DNA of 64,000 nucleotides from Thioclava marina (GTDB lineage: Bacteria; Pseudomonadota; Alphaproteobacteria; Rhodobacterales; Rhodobacteraceae), in assembly GCF_002020135.1 (NCBI RefSeq), contig NZ_MPZS01000001.1, forward strand, positions 1,736,001 to 1,800,000, read 5' to 3'. The position numbers and the translations under genes are program-made. Each line of letters starts with the position of its first letter. The first letter of the stretch is position 1. Shown here piece by piece: positions 22,104 to 29,454 of this stretch. Below the pieces are notes generated by a model. That model was not told where the DNA came from and made no database searches. It worked only from the letters and a program-made list of their open reading frames with translations.

Positions 22104-22801
22104 CGCTTCGCCCAGGCCTCTGCCGGGTCTTCCTCGACATAGTCGCGCAGAGCCTCGATGTCGTCGATGATGGCGAGGCTCTGTTTCACCTGCACACCTT
22201 TATCGCGCAGCTTCGCAAAGGCACGGCTGAGGCTCTCGGGCTTCATCCCGAGACGTCCAGCAATCAGCACCTTGTCGTAGGGCAGCGCAACTTCGCAACA
22301 GCCCTCCTCGCAGGGCGCAAGCTCAAGCAGGAACTCGGCCACGCGCTGCGCCCCGGTCTGCGCCTTGAGCTGTTCGATCTGTGCCACGAGCCGATGCAGA
22401 TGCGCGAAGGTTGCAGACAGCAGCGAGAGCGCGAGACCCGGCTGCCGTTCGATCAACCTCAGAATCGCGTCCGTTTCGAGACGGATCAGGGTCGCTTCGG
22501 TCGCGCATTCCGCCGAGACCGGATAGGCATCGTGCGAAAACGCCACCGCTTCGCCGAAACTGTGACCCTTGGTGAAGACCCCGACCACTGCCTCGGACCC
22601 GTTCGGCGCGATGCGATAAAGCTTCACCCAGCCGCTGACGACGATATAGACCGCGCGCGCCTGCTCACCCTGGAGAAAGATCGTCGCCCCCCGATCGAGT
22701 TGCCGCAGCATCGCGGTCGAGAGTATCGCGTCCTGCGCATCGCGCGGCGCGCTCGCCAGAAGCAAAGATCGACGGGCGGTTTCAAGATAGTGACTTTGCA
22801 T
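22100..22801 (-). CDS. nnr: Crp/Fnr regulator of the NNR/DNR (nitric oxide) type
   Basis: 233 residues: N-terminal effector beta-roll (about 20-125), long dimer helix, and winged HTH with DKVLIAGRLGMKPESLSRAFAKL (about 176-198); the E-SR pattern fits TTGA half-sites. No N-terminal Fe-S cysteines, so it is not Fnr. Cys164, Cys168 and Cys169 (PCEEGCC) cluster just before the HTH. Its place at the end of the nor operon and the shared TTGACTTTCGTTAA boxes at nirS/nirI and norC suggest that it is the NO-responsive activator of these genes. It could equally be named Dnr. It is convergent with norF, overlapping by four bases. Confidence 0.8.
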   Translation of the reverse strand: MQSHYLETARRSLLLASAPRDAQDAILSTAMLRQLDRGATIFLQGEQARAVYIVVSGWVKLYRIAPNGSEAVVGVFTKGHSFGEAVAFSHDAYPVSAECATEATLIRLETDAILRLIERQPGLALSLLSATFAHLHRLVAQIEQLKAQTGAQRVAEFLLELAPCEEGCCEVALPYDKVLIAGRLGMKPESLSRAFAKLRDKGVQVKQSLAIIDDIEALRDYVEEDPAEAWAKR

Positions 22802-23081
22802 ATGGCGTCCCCTTCGTCGGGACTTCTTCGCATTTTCAGACTGTCAGGTGAAGGGGCGAACGCCATCGAAACGAAGACAAAGGGCGCGTTACGCAGAGCC
22901 AAACTTTGTTGAAACCTTTGATGAAACTGGCATTCTCGGCCTCGCAGATGAGGATAAGCGGATTGCTTCGTCTTCGGTCTCGCAAAGCCCCCAAGCGACT
23001 GCGAAGCTTGCAAGACATGATCCCTGCGAACGCGGCAGTTGTTTGGTCGTCACTTAGCGGCGATCATCACCAACATGCGAA
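22802..23081. other. Gene-free stretch between the divergent nnr and TetR genes
   Basis: About 280 bases with no convincing coding frame, RNA gene or operator. A promoter for nnr must lie here, but no TTGAT/TTGAC dyad is seen on its side, so nnr is probably not controlled like nir and nor. The TetR operator begins just to the right at 23090. Confidence 0.5.
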
Positions 23082-23095
23082 TTGACTTCAATCAA
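23082..23095. promoter_or_regulatory. Fnr-like dyad overlapping the TetR palindrome
   Basis: TTGACTTCAATCAA fits TTGAC-N4-ATCAA, but its right half is also part of the palindrome at 23090-23105. It is centred only 30 bases before the ATG, too close for class II activation of the gene, so it may be a by-product of the palindrome. Confidence 0.3.
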
Positions 23096-23105
23096 ACGTT
23101 TGATT
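23090..23105. promoter_or_regulatory. Probable TetR operator
   Basis: AATCAAACGTTTGATT is a perfect 16-base palindrome ending 12 bases before the TetR start. Position and symmetry fit autorepression of the TetR-exporter operon. It resembles the operator reported for CecR/YbiH. Confidence 0.75.
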
Positions 23106-23117
23106 AATTTTCTGCGC

Positions 23118-23771
23118 ATGGACCCCGTGATCGCCCCTCCGCCCAAAGGTACTGCGCTTGCACTGATTGATGCGGCTATTGCCCTCTTTGGCACGAAGGG
23201 CTTCGCGGCGACCTCAACGCGCGAAATTGCCGAGCGCGCCGAGACGAATGTCGCCTCGATCTCCTATCATTTCGGGGGCAAGGACGGCTTGCGCCGCGCC
23301 TGCGCCGAGGAATTCGTACGCCGCATGCACGAAATCCTTGGCCCGCCCGTCGCCCTCGAGCACCTGAGCCCGACGGAGGCGGAAACCCTTCTCAAGAACC
23401 TCCTGCACGTGATGACCGTCCGTGTCCTGACGGAATCCAGCAATGCCTTGATGGTCAATTTCGTTATTCGCGAAATTACCGAAAAAAGCGAAACGATTGA
23501 TATTTTTTATAATTCATTGATTGCGGTCGCCCATAAGCGCCTCAGCATGCTTTGGTCGATCGCGACTGGCGCACGGGCCGACAGTCCTGAAACGGCGCTG
23601 CGTGCCTTTTCGGTGATCGGTCAGGTCGTCTACTTCCGCCTCGGCTCCGAGATCGTCCTGCGCCGCATGGGTTGGGCCGAGCTGGGCCGCGAGCAAGCCG
23701 AAGACATCTACCGCGTTCTGCAGCGCAATCTCGACGCCTTGCTCGACCAAGCCCGGAGGGCTGCACCATGA
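23118..23771 (+). CDS. TetR family repressor, CecR/YbiH-like
   Basis: 217 residues. N-terminal TetR HTH (LIDAAIALFGTKGFAATSTREIAERAETNVASISYHFGGKDGL, about 11-53), then a helical ligand domain similar to the DUF1956/CecR group. ATG 23118 is chosen; a TTG at 23082 would place the operator inside the gene. The three downstream genes encode an exporter in the order fusion protein, ATPase, permease, all joined by overlaps, as in CecR-YbhGFSR of E. coli. It probably represses the operon until a toxic compound binds. Confidence 0.82.
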   Translation: MDPVIAPPPKGTALALIDAAIALFGTKGFAATSTREIAERAETNVASISYHFGGKDGLRRACAEEFVRRMHEILGPPVALEHLSPTEAETLLKNLLHVMTVRVLTESSNALMVNFVIREITEKSETIDIFYNSLIAVAHKRLSMLWSIATGARADSPETALRAFSVIGQVVYFRLGSEIVLRRMGWAELGREQAEDIYRVLQRNLDALLDQARRAAP

Positions 23772-24715
23772 TCCTATGCTCGATCCCGATCCTGTCCGGC
23801 TTCCTGTCCGCCTGCACGGTTCCGGCCCCGCTCGCCACCGGCTATGTCGAGGGCGATTACGTCCTGATCTCGCCGGTCACCACCGCCCAGATCGAAACCC
23901 TCCCCGTGAAACGCGGCGACCGCGTGACAAACGGCGAGATAATCGCGGGGCTCGAAAAAAGCGATGCGAAGATCGCCGTGGCACAGGCCGAGGCTTCGGT
24001 CGCCAAGGCGAAAAGCGAACTGGCTAACCTGCTCGAAGGCAAGCGCCCCGAGGAAATCCAGGTGATCGAAGCCACGCTCGCCTCGGCACAAGCGCAGGAG
24101 GCCGAGGCGAAACGCTCCGTCGATCGCATCGCAACGCTGGTCGAGCGCGGCGCGGCGACCCAGACCCAGCTCGACGACGCGCGCACCACGCTCGAGGTGG
24201 CCACCGCCAAGGTCGCGGAAGCGAAGGCCAATCTTAATGTCGCGAAACTGCCTGCCCGCCCGCAGCAGATCGCTGCCGCCGAGGCCGCCGTTCGATCGGG
24301 ACAGGCCGATCTCGACAAGGCGAACTGGGTTCTGGAGAAACGCGACCTCCATGCGCCCGCCGACGGGATCGTCTCGAATGTCATCCACCGCGCGGGCGAG
24401 ATCGTCTCGCCCTCCACGCCGATCCTCTCGATCCTGCCCGACAACGCGGTGAAACTCAGCCTCTTCCTGCCGGAAAAGAGCCTTTCCGGCGTGACGGTCG
24501 GCGATACGCTTTCGGTTCATTGCGACGGCTGCGCGCCCGATCTGACCGCGACCATCACCTATATCGCGGACGGGCCTGAATTTACCCCGCCGGTGATCTA
24601 CTCGCTGCAAAACCGGCAGAAGCTCGTCTACCTCGTCGAGGCGCGCCCCGACAAACCCGGCGCACTGAAACCCGGCCAGATCGTGGATGTGACGCGGGAA
24701 GGGACCGATGGCTGA
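23768..24715 (+). CDS. HlyD/YbhG-type membrane fusion protein
   Basis: 315 residues. ATG 23768 overlaps the TetR stop as ATGA. The first residues MILCSIPILSGFLSAC end in a lipobox (LSAC, Cys16), so it may be a lipoprotein, although the n-region lacks the usual Lys/Arg. A lipoyl-like barrel (about 25-65) is split by a long coiled coil (about 70-200; alanine-, glutamate- and lysine-rich heptads), followed by a barrel domain (LHAPADGIVSNVIHRAGEIV). It links the inner-membrane ABC exporter to the periplasm or to an outer-membrane channel. Confidence 0.83.
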   Translation: MILCSIPILSGFLSACTVPAPLATGYVEGDYVLISPVTTAQIETLPVKRGDRVTNGEIIAGLEKSDAKIAVAQAEASVAKAKSELANLLEGKRPEEIQVIEATLASAQAQEAEAKRSVDRIATLVERGAATQTQLDDARTTLEVATAKVAEAKANLNVAKLPARPQQIAAAEAAVRSGQADLDKANWVLEKRDLHAPADGIVSNVIHRAGEIVSPSTPILSILPDNAVKLSLFLPEKSLSGVTVGDTLSVHCDGCAPDLTATITYIADGPEFTPPVIYSLQNRQKLVYLVEARPDKPGALKPGQIVDVTREGTDG

Positions 24716-25628
24716 GCAAAACGCCATCGAGGTTTCGGGCCTGACCAAGCGGTTCGGCGAGAAAACCGTCGTCGATCACGTCTCGCTCGAGGTGAAGCGC
24801 GGCGAGATCGCGGGGTTTCTTGGCCCCAACGGCTCGGGAAAGACGACGACGATCCGCATGATGTGCGGGCTGCTGACGCCTGACGAGGGTCAGGGCCGCG
24901 TCCTCGGCCATGACATCTTGCACGAAGGTCCGACCATCAAGCGCGAGGTCGGCTATATGACCCAGCGCTTTTCCTTCTACGAAGATCTCACGATCGAGGA
25001 GAACCTCGCCTTCGTCGCGGGCGTCTACCAGCTCGGCCGTCAGGCGGTGCGCGACACGCTGGCCGATCTCGGACTGACTTCGCGGCGCACGCAGCTTGCG
25101 GGCGCGCTTTCGGGCGGCTGGAAACAGCGCCTCGCGCTGGCGGCCTGCATCATGCACCGCCCGCAGCTCCTGATGCTCGACGAGCCCACCGCGGGCGTCG
25201 ACCCCAAGGCCCGGCGCGAGTTCTGGGACGAGATCCACGAACGCGCCGCCGACGGGCTGACCGTGCTCGTCTCGACCCATTACATGGACGAGGCCGAGCG
25301 CTGCCATCGGATCAATTACATCGCCTATGGCAAGCTGATCACCCGCGGCACGGTGCCCGAAGTGGTGCGCGATGCAGGGCTTTCGACCTTCGTTCTGAAA
25401 GGTCCGCGCCTGTCCGAAGCCCAGCGCCTTCTCAAAGGCAAGCCCGGCGTCGATCAGGTCGCGCCTTATGGCACGGATTTACACGTAATCGGCCGAAACT
25501 GGGTCGAATTGGAGCGGTCCGTCACCGAGGCAGCCAATGCCACCGGCAGCGAGGCCGAAGCCGCCGAGACCAGCCTCGAGGACGTGTTCATCCAGCTCAT
25601 GGGCGAAGCGCAGGACAATATGGCATGA
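24708..25628 (+). CDS. ABC transporter ATP-binding protein (YbhF/CcmA type)
   Basis: 306 residues with one nucleotide-binding domain: Walker A GPNGSGKT (about 37-44), signature LSGGWKQRLALA (about 131-142, with Trp in place of the common Q/E), Walker B LLMLDEPTAGVDP, and H-loop STHYMDEAE. The C-terminal 80 residues form the extra domain of ABC-2 drug exporters. It overlaps the fusion protein gene by eight bases. E. coli YbhF has two ATPase domains in one chain; here there is one, so it must dimerise. Confidence 0.88.
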   Translation: MAEQNAIEVSGLTKRFGEKTVVDHVSLEVKRGEIAGFLGPNGSGKTTTIRMMCGLLTPDEGQGRVLGHDILHEGPTIKREVGYMTQRFSFYEDLTIEENLAFVAGVYQLGRQAVRDTLADLGLTSRRTQLAGALSGGWKQRLALAACIMHRPQLLMLDEPTAGVDPKARREFWDEIHERAADGLTVLVSTHYMDEAERCHRINYIAYGKLITRGTVPEVVRDAGLSTFVLKGPRLSEAQRLLKGKPGVDQVAPYGTDLHVIGRNWVELERSVTEAANATGSEAEAAETSLEDVFIQLMGEAQDNMA

Positions 25629-26761
25629 ACCGGTTTCTCAATTTTCGCCGCCTGCTCACGCTGATCCGCAAGGAGGCGATCCAGATGCGCCGCGACCGGC
25701 TGACCTTCGCGATGATGCTGGGCGTGCCGCTGATGCAGCTGATGCTGTTCGGCTTCGCGATCAACAACGACCCGAAGCACCTGCCCGCCGCCCTCGTCGC
25801 GGCCGATGAGGACAAGTACACCCGCGCGATGGTCACCGCGCTGGAAATGACGGGTTATTACGATTTCACCTATCCCAATGCGAGCGCCGCCCAGGCCGAG
25901 CATCTTCTGGCTTCGGGAACGGTCGCCTTCGTGGTCACCGTTCCTTCAGATTTCGGCACACGGCTCGAGCGCGGCGACAATCCCAAGATCCTGATCGAGG
26001 CCGATGCGACCGATCCGGCGGTGGCGTCGGGCGCGGTCTCGACACTCAGTCAGGTCGCCTCCGACGCGGTCACCCGCGCCACGGGCCAGGAATGGGACAA
26101 GAAGACCAAGACCGCCCAGCAGGTTCAGGTCGTCGTGCACAAGCTCTACAATCCCGAGGGGCTCACGCAGTTCAACATCGTCCCCGGCCTTCTCGGGGTG
26201 ATCTTGCAGATGACGATGGTGATGATGACCTCCATGGCGCTGACGCGCGAGACCGAACGCGGCACGATGGAGAACCTGCTCTCGATGCCCGTCTCCCCCC
26301 TCGAGATCATGCTCGGCAAGGTGCTGCCCTATTTCGGTGTCGGCGCGGTGCAGGTGATGGTGGTGCTTTTGGCTTCGAAACTCATTTTCCACGTGCCCTT
26401 CATGGGCAGCTTGTGGCTTCTCTTCGCGGGGATCCTGCTTTTCGTGATGGCACTGGTGATCCTGGGCTACCTGATCTCGAGCGTGGTGCGCACGCAGATG
26501 CAGGCGATGCAGGTGACGATCTTCTATTTCCTGCCCTCGATCCTGCTCTCGGGCTTCATGTTTCCATTCCGTGGCATGCCCGACTGGGCGCAATATCTGG
26601 GCGAGACCCTGCCGCTCACCCATTTCCTGCGGATGATCCGGGGCGTGATGCTGAAAGGCGCAAGCTTTGCAGATGTCTCGGGACCGCTCTGGGTGCTGGG
26701 GCTCTTCGTGGTGGTCTTCGCGCTGGCAGCCCTCAGCCGTTTCCGCCGCACGCTGGACTGA
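25625..26761 (+). CDS. ABC-2 type permease (YbhS/YbhR-like)
   Basis: 378 residues: one N-terminal helix (about 25-45), a large periplasmic domain (about 46-180), then five helices ending in QMQAMQVTIFYFLPSILLSGFMFPF and the C-terminal anchor, the layout of ABC-2 drug exporters. It overlaps the ATPase gene as ATGA. E. coli has two permeases (YbhS and YbhR); only one is found here, so the exporter is probably a permease homodimer. Confidence 0.87.
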   Translation: MNRFLNFRRLLTLIRKEAIQMRRDRLTFAMMLGVPLMQLMLFGFAINNDPKHLPAALVAADEDKYTRAMVTALEMTGYYDFTYPNASAAQAEHLLASGTVAFVVTVPSDFGTRLERGDNPKILIEADATDPAVASGAVSTLSQVASDAVTRATGQEWDKKTKTAQQVQVVVHKLYNPEGLTQFNIVPGLLGVILQMTMVMMTSMALTRETERGTMENLLSMPVSPLEIMLGKVLPYFGVGAVQVMVVLLASKLIFHVPFMGSLWLLFAGILLFVMALVILGYLISSVVRTQMQAMQVTIFYFLPSILLSGFMFPFRGMPDWAQYLGETLPLTHFLRMIRGVMLKGASFADVSGPLWVLGLFVVVFALAALSRFRRTLD

Positions 26762-26779
26762 CAGCAGGACGAATTGAAG

Positions 26780-26809
26780 AAAGGGCCGCCCCCGAAGGAA
26801 CGGCCCTTT
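26780..26809. terminator. Bidirectional hairpin between permease and DUF1328 gene
   Basis: Perfect nine-base arms AAAGGGCCG (26780-26788) and CGGCCCTTT (26801-26809) with a 12-base loop. The leftward side continues into TTTCTTC, the rightward side has only TTT, so it is a better terminator for the DUF1328 gene. Confidence 0.65.
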
Positions 26810-26830
26810 GAAATTCATCTCATCCCCGGA

Positions 26831-27004
26831 TCAAACCGGCGGCTTACCGCGAACTGCGCGGGCGACCATGGCCACCACGAACAGGATCAGGAAAACCACG
26901 AACAGGATCTGTGCGATCCCGGCCGACGCGCCAGCGATGCCGCCGAAACCAAGCGCCGCGGCAATAAGCGCGATGATGAGGAAAGTCAGGGCCCAACCAA
27001 GCAT
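26831..27004 (-). CDS. DUF1328 small membrane protein
   Basis: 57 residues, two hydrophobic helices ([20 protein letters not shown] and [20 protein letters not shown]). ATG 27004 follows AAGGAG by 8 bases. DUF1328/YtjA proteins are common stress-induced membrane peptides of unknown function. A near-consensus EcfG promoter lies upstream on this strand (27068-27092). Confidence 0.85.
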   Translation of the reverse strand: MLGWALTFLIIALIAAALGFGGIAGASAGIAQILFVVFLILFVVAMVARAVRGKPPV

Positions 27005-27067
27005 GGGTCTTCTCCTTGCATCTGTTTCAAACAACGGCGCGACTTGCTGCGCCTTTCATGGCAGACA

Positions 27068-27092
27068 AACACGCCCAACGGTGTCAGGTTCC
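27068..27092 (-). promoter_or_regulatory. Near-consensus EcfG promoter for the DUF1328 gene
   Basis: On the minus strand GGAAC (27092-27088) is followed after 16 bases by TGTT (27071-27068), one base off the CGTT consensus. The leader would be about 55 bases. Confidence 0.45.
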
Positions 27093-27116
27093 GGAATCGG
27101 GGCCGAACTTATTTCG

Positions 27117-27141
27117 GGAACCTCATGCGCGGCGAAACGTT
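27117..27141 (+). promoter_or_regulatory. EcfG promoter for the PLDc_N gene
   Basis: GGAAC (27117-27121), 16 bases, CGTT (27138-27141): exact match to the general-stress-sigma consensus. The transcript would start near 27149, about 47 bases before the ATG at 27196. Confidence 0.75.
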
Positions 27142-27195
27142 CCGCGTGCGCGAATCTTTTGAGTCGGTAAGCTCATCGGGAGAAAGGCAGAGGCG

Positions 27196-27390
27196 ATGCA
27201 TTTCAACATGACACATCTGGGCGGCTTCTGGGGAATCGTCCTGCTCGCGCTGGATATCTGGGCGCTGGTCTCGATCGTGGGATCGAACCGTCCCACCGGC
27301 ACGAAAGTCCTTTGGGCGCTTCTGGTGTTCCTGCTGCCGCTCGTGGGCTTCTTGATATGGCTCATCGCCGGACCGCGCGCGAAGTCGTAA
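27196..27390 (+). CDS. PLDc_N domain small membrane protein
   Basis: 64 residues with two helices and the PLDc_N pattern (GIVLLALDIWALVSIVGSNR and LVFLLPLVGFLIWLIAGPR), the membrane module found at the N-terminus of cardiolipin synthases but here without any catalytic domain. GGGAGAAAGGCAGAGG precedes the ATG. It sits under an exact EcfG-type promoter, so it is probably a general-stress protein. Its function is unknown. Confidence 0.82.
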   Translation: MHFNMTHLGGFWGIVLLALDIWALVSIVGSNRPTGTKVLWALLVFLLPLVGFLIWLIAGPRAKS

Positions 27391-27419
27391 ATTGCGGGCT
27401 TACGGTTCACCTGCCGGCG

Positions 27420-27444
27420 GGAACCCACATCCTCTGATCGCGTT
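27420..27444 (+). promoter_or_regulatory. EcfG promoter for the holin-like/DUF3618 operon
   Basis: GGAAC (27420-27424), 16 bases, CGTT (27441-27444). Predicted start about 27452, roughly 42 bases before ATG 27495. Confidence 0.75.
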
Positions 27445-27494
27445 GAGAGATCAGACGGCGTGGCATCCCGCCGCGCACCGTTCGGGAGACTTTG

Positions 27495-27914
27495 ATGAGC
27501 GAACATCATGGCGATGATGACACGGGCCACCGCAAGCGGGGCAGTGTCAGCGAGCTGCTTGAACGCGTGGTCGAACAGACCCGCGAGATTGCGCGCGCCG
27601 AGGCCGAGCTCGTCCGGGCAGAGGCGGCCCATCGTGCAAGCCTCTTGCGCAACGCGGTGGTCCTCGCCGCGATCGCGCTGGTCTTTGCATTCGGCGCCAT
27701 TTTCCCGCTGACGCAGTCGGCTGTCCTCGGCCTGCAATGGGCCGGGATCGCCGAGGGCCCCGCGACGCTGATCGTGGGCGCGGTGCTGCTCATCTGCGGC
27801 ATCATCCTCGCGCTCGTCGCGGCCTCGCTGCTTCGCAAGGTCTCGAGCCCTCCCGACCGGATCAAGGAGAACCTGTCCGCTGATGCGCGGACCCTCAAGG
27901 AGAGCTTGAAATGA
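27495..27914 (+). CDS. Phage-holin-superfamily-III-like (DUF1469) membrane protein
   Basis: 139 residues: a charged N-terminus rich in Glu/Arg (ELLERVVEQTREIARAEAELVRAEA), two membrane helices (about 54-78 and 88-112) and a basic/acidic tail. Proteins of this type occur beside DUF3618/YqjD-like proteins in stress operons; the holin name is only structural and no phage is near. ATG 27495 is used. It overlaps the next gene by ATGA. Confidence 0.75.
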   Translation: MSEHHGDDDTGHRKRGSVSELLERVVEQTREIARAEAELVRAEAAHRASLLRNAVVLAAIALVFAFGAIFPLTQSAVLGLQWAGIAEGPATLIVGAVLLICGIILALVAASLLRKVSSPPDRIKENLSADARTLKESLK

Positions 27915-28948
27915 CCGAGAAGAGAACGATCAAGGAAATCGAAGACCGCCTGCGCGACGATCGTGCCGATCTCGCCTCGATGCTGGCTGACCTGACGGGT
28001 CGCGTCGCCCCCGATTACCTGTCCGATCAGGTCTCGCAGTTGGTGCGCGAATACGCCAAGCCCGTCGCGAAACGCGCCGAAGAGGCCGTGCGTGAGAACC
28101 CCGTGGCCTTTGCACTGGCTGGCGCCGGTCTCGCCTGGCTGCTGTTGAAAAACCGCAAACCCGACAGTCCGGAAATCGAAGACGACATCGCCGAGGCCGA
28201 TCCGCTGATGATGTCGGGCGTACCGGTCAGCGATGACTGGATCGACGAGATCGACGAGCTGCGCGCCGAAGCCTCCGCGCGCCTCGACCAGATCGAAGTC
28301 GATGCGAGTTCCGCCAAGGACAGCGCCCGCGATTTCGTCAAGGAACGCGCCGAGGTCCTCGCCGATTTCGCTTCCGACCTGCGGGGCACGCTGGCTTCCG
28401 GGCTTGGCGAACTGAGCGAAGAGGCGCGCGAGCGCATAGTCAAGGCCCGCGAAGCGGCCTATTCCGCGCGAATGAAAATTCAGGACAGCGCGGTGAAGGC
28501 CGGTTCGAGCGGGACGCAGATGATCAAGGATCACCCGCTGATCGCCACAGCGCTCGGGATCGCCATCGGCGCGGCCATCGTCAGCGCCCTGCCCAAGCCC
28601 GAGATCAGCCGCCGCAGCTTCGGCCCGCGCGCGAATCGTCTGATCGACGAGGCCCAGCGTCTCTATGCCGAAGAGAAATCGCGTGCGCGCAAGGTCGCCA
28701 GCGAGGTCGCGGGCGAGTTCAGGAAAACCGCTCGTTCGGTCACCGAGACCGCAAAGGACGAAGCACGCCAGACCGCGCGTGACATCTCGGATCAGGCCGT
28801 GAGCGCGAGCCAGGATCTGGCGGAGCGGCTCGCCCAACAGCTCGCAAACGAGGCCAACCGTGCGCTGCGCGACGTCGGCAAGTCGCTGCGCGAGGGTAAG
28901 GCCGAGGCAACCCGTCCGAGCGGTTCGGGCAATCACATCGCGCATTGA
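27911..28948 (+). CDS. DUF3618-containing helical membrane-anchored protein
   Basis: 345 residues. N-terminal DUF3618 (KEIEDRLRDDRADLASMLADL, about 8-28), one hydrophobic helix at about 64-78 and a second near 207-222 (HPLIATALGIAIGAAIVSAL), and long alanine-, glutamate- and arginine-rich helices with coiled-coil and LEA/apolipoprotein-like character in between and at the end. YqjD-like proteins bind ribosomes or membranes in stationary phase; a similar protective role is inferred. Coupled by ATGA to the holin-like gene under an EcfG promoter, and closed by a strong terminator. Confidence 0.75.
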   Translation: MTEKRTIKEIEDRLRDDRADLASMLADLTGRVAPDYLSDQVSQLVREYAKPVAKRAEEAVRENPVAFALAGAGLAWLLLKNRKPDSPEIEDDIAEADPLMMSGVPVSDDWIDEIDELRAEASARLDQIEVDASSAKDSARDFVKERAEVLADFASDLRGTLASGLGELSEEARERIVKAREAAYSARMKIQDSAVKAGSSGTQMIKDHPLIATALGIAIGAAIVSALPKPEISRRSFGPRANRLIDEAQRLYAEEKSRARKVASEVAGEFRKTARSVTETAKDEARQTARDISDQAVSASQDLAERLAQQLANEANRALRDVGKSLREGKAEATRPSGSGNHIAH

Positions 28949-28970
28949 TCGCGCGCTGAACGAACGACCG

Positions 28971-28998
28971 AAAGGCCGGGCCTCGCGCCCGGCCTTTT
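28971..28998 (+). terminator. Rho-independent terminator of the DUF3618 operon
   Basis: Perfect 11-base arms (28971-28981 and 28987-28997), five-base loop, followed by TTTTGCTTTT. Confidence 0.9.
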
Positions 28999-29053
28999 GC
29001 TTTTGCATCGCATCCCTCTTCCGCGCCCGTCACCCCCTTCACCCACCCAAAGA

Positions 29054-29087
29054 AAAACGGCGCACCGGTTTCCCGGCACGCCGTTTT
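29054..29087 (-). terminator. Rho-independent terminator of csbD
   Basis: Arms AAAACGGCG (29054-29062) and CGCCGTTTT (29079-29087). Read leftwards the stem ends in a run of five T, as expected for the csbD transcript. Confidence 0.8.
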
Positions 29088-29106
29088 CCCTTGAATCAGT
29101 CTCTGA

Positions 29107-29304
29107 TCAGACCTTGTCGAACCAATCGTCTACTTCCTTCTCGGCAGCCTCTTTGGTCTTGCCGTATTTCTGCTGGACCAGACCCACGAGCTGTTCACGA
29201 TGGCCTTCGGCCTGCGCCAGTTCGTCATCGGTCAGCTCGCCCCATTTCTCGCGAGCCTTGCCCTTGAGTTCTTTCCAGTTGCCTTTGATCTCATCCCAAT
29301 TCAT
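29107..29304 (-). CDS. csbD: CsbD family stress protein
   Basis: 65 residues, hydrophilic and helical: MNWDEIKGNWKELKGKAREK, the CsbD signature, then a QAEGHREQLVGLVQQKYG repeat-like half and a DDWFDKV end. In Bacillus, CsbD is a sigma-B stress protein; here an exact EcfG promoter lies upstream. Molecular function unknown. ATG 29304 with GGAGAG upstream. Confidence 0.88.
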   Translation of the reverse strand: MNWDEIKGNWKELKGKAREKWGELTDDELAQAEGHREQLVGLVQQKYGKTKEAAEKEVDDWFDKV

Positions 29305-29348
29305 CGCGCCTCTCCTTTCAGGGTCGCAGTTGAAGTCTCTGCAGGCTC

Positions 29349-29373
29349 AACGCTCCGCCCGAGGCGCTGTTCC
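29349..29373 (-). promoter_or_regulatory. EcfG promoter for csbD
   Basis: On the minus strand GGAAC (29373-29369), 16 bases, CGTT (29352-29349). The leader would be about 37 bases. It lies back-to-back with the promoter at 29397. Confidence 0.75.
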
Positions 29374-29396
29374 ACTTTCGCCAAGCAATAAAAACG

Positions 29397-29421
29397 GGAA
29401 CCACAAGCCCGAAGCGACGTT
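29397..29421 (+). promoter_or_regulatory. EcfG promoter for the AI-2E family gene
   Basis: GGAAC (29397-29401), 16 bases, CGTT (29418-29421); predicted leader of about 26 bases before ATG 29455. Confidence 0.75.
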
Positions 29422-29454
29422 GTCAGCGAAACACCGGGAGACTGTTTACTCACA

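Noticed and set aside
23082-23117. TTG start for the TetR gene at 23082
   Set aside because: The added 12 codons would be encoded by the palindromic operator; ATG 23118 gives the normal TetR N-terminus.
27495-27914. Holin-like gene as a sign of prophage
   Set aside because: No other phage gene, integrase or att site nearby; the gene is coupled to a DUF3618-like protein under a stress promoter.
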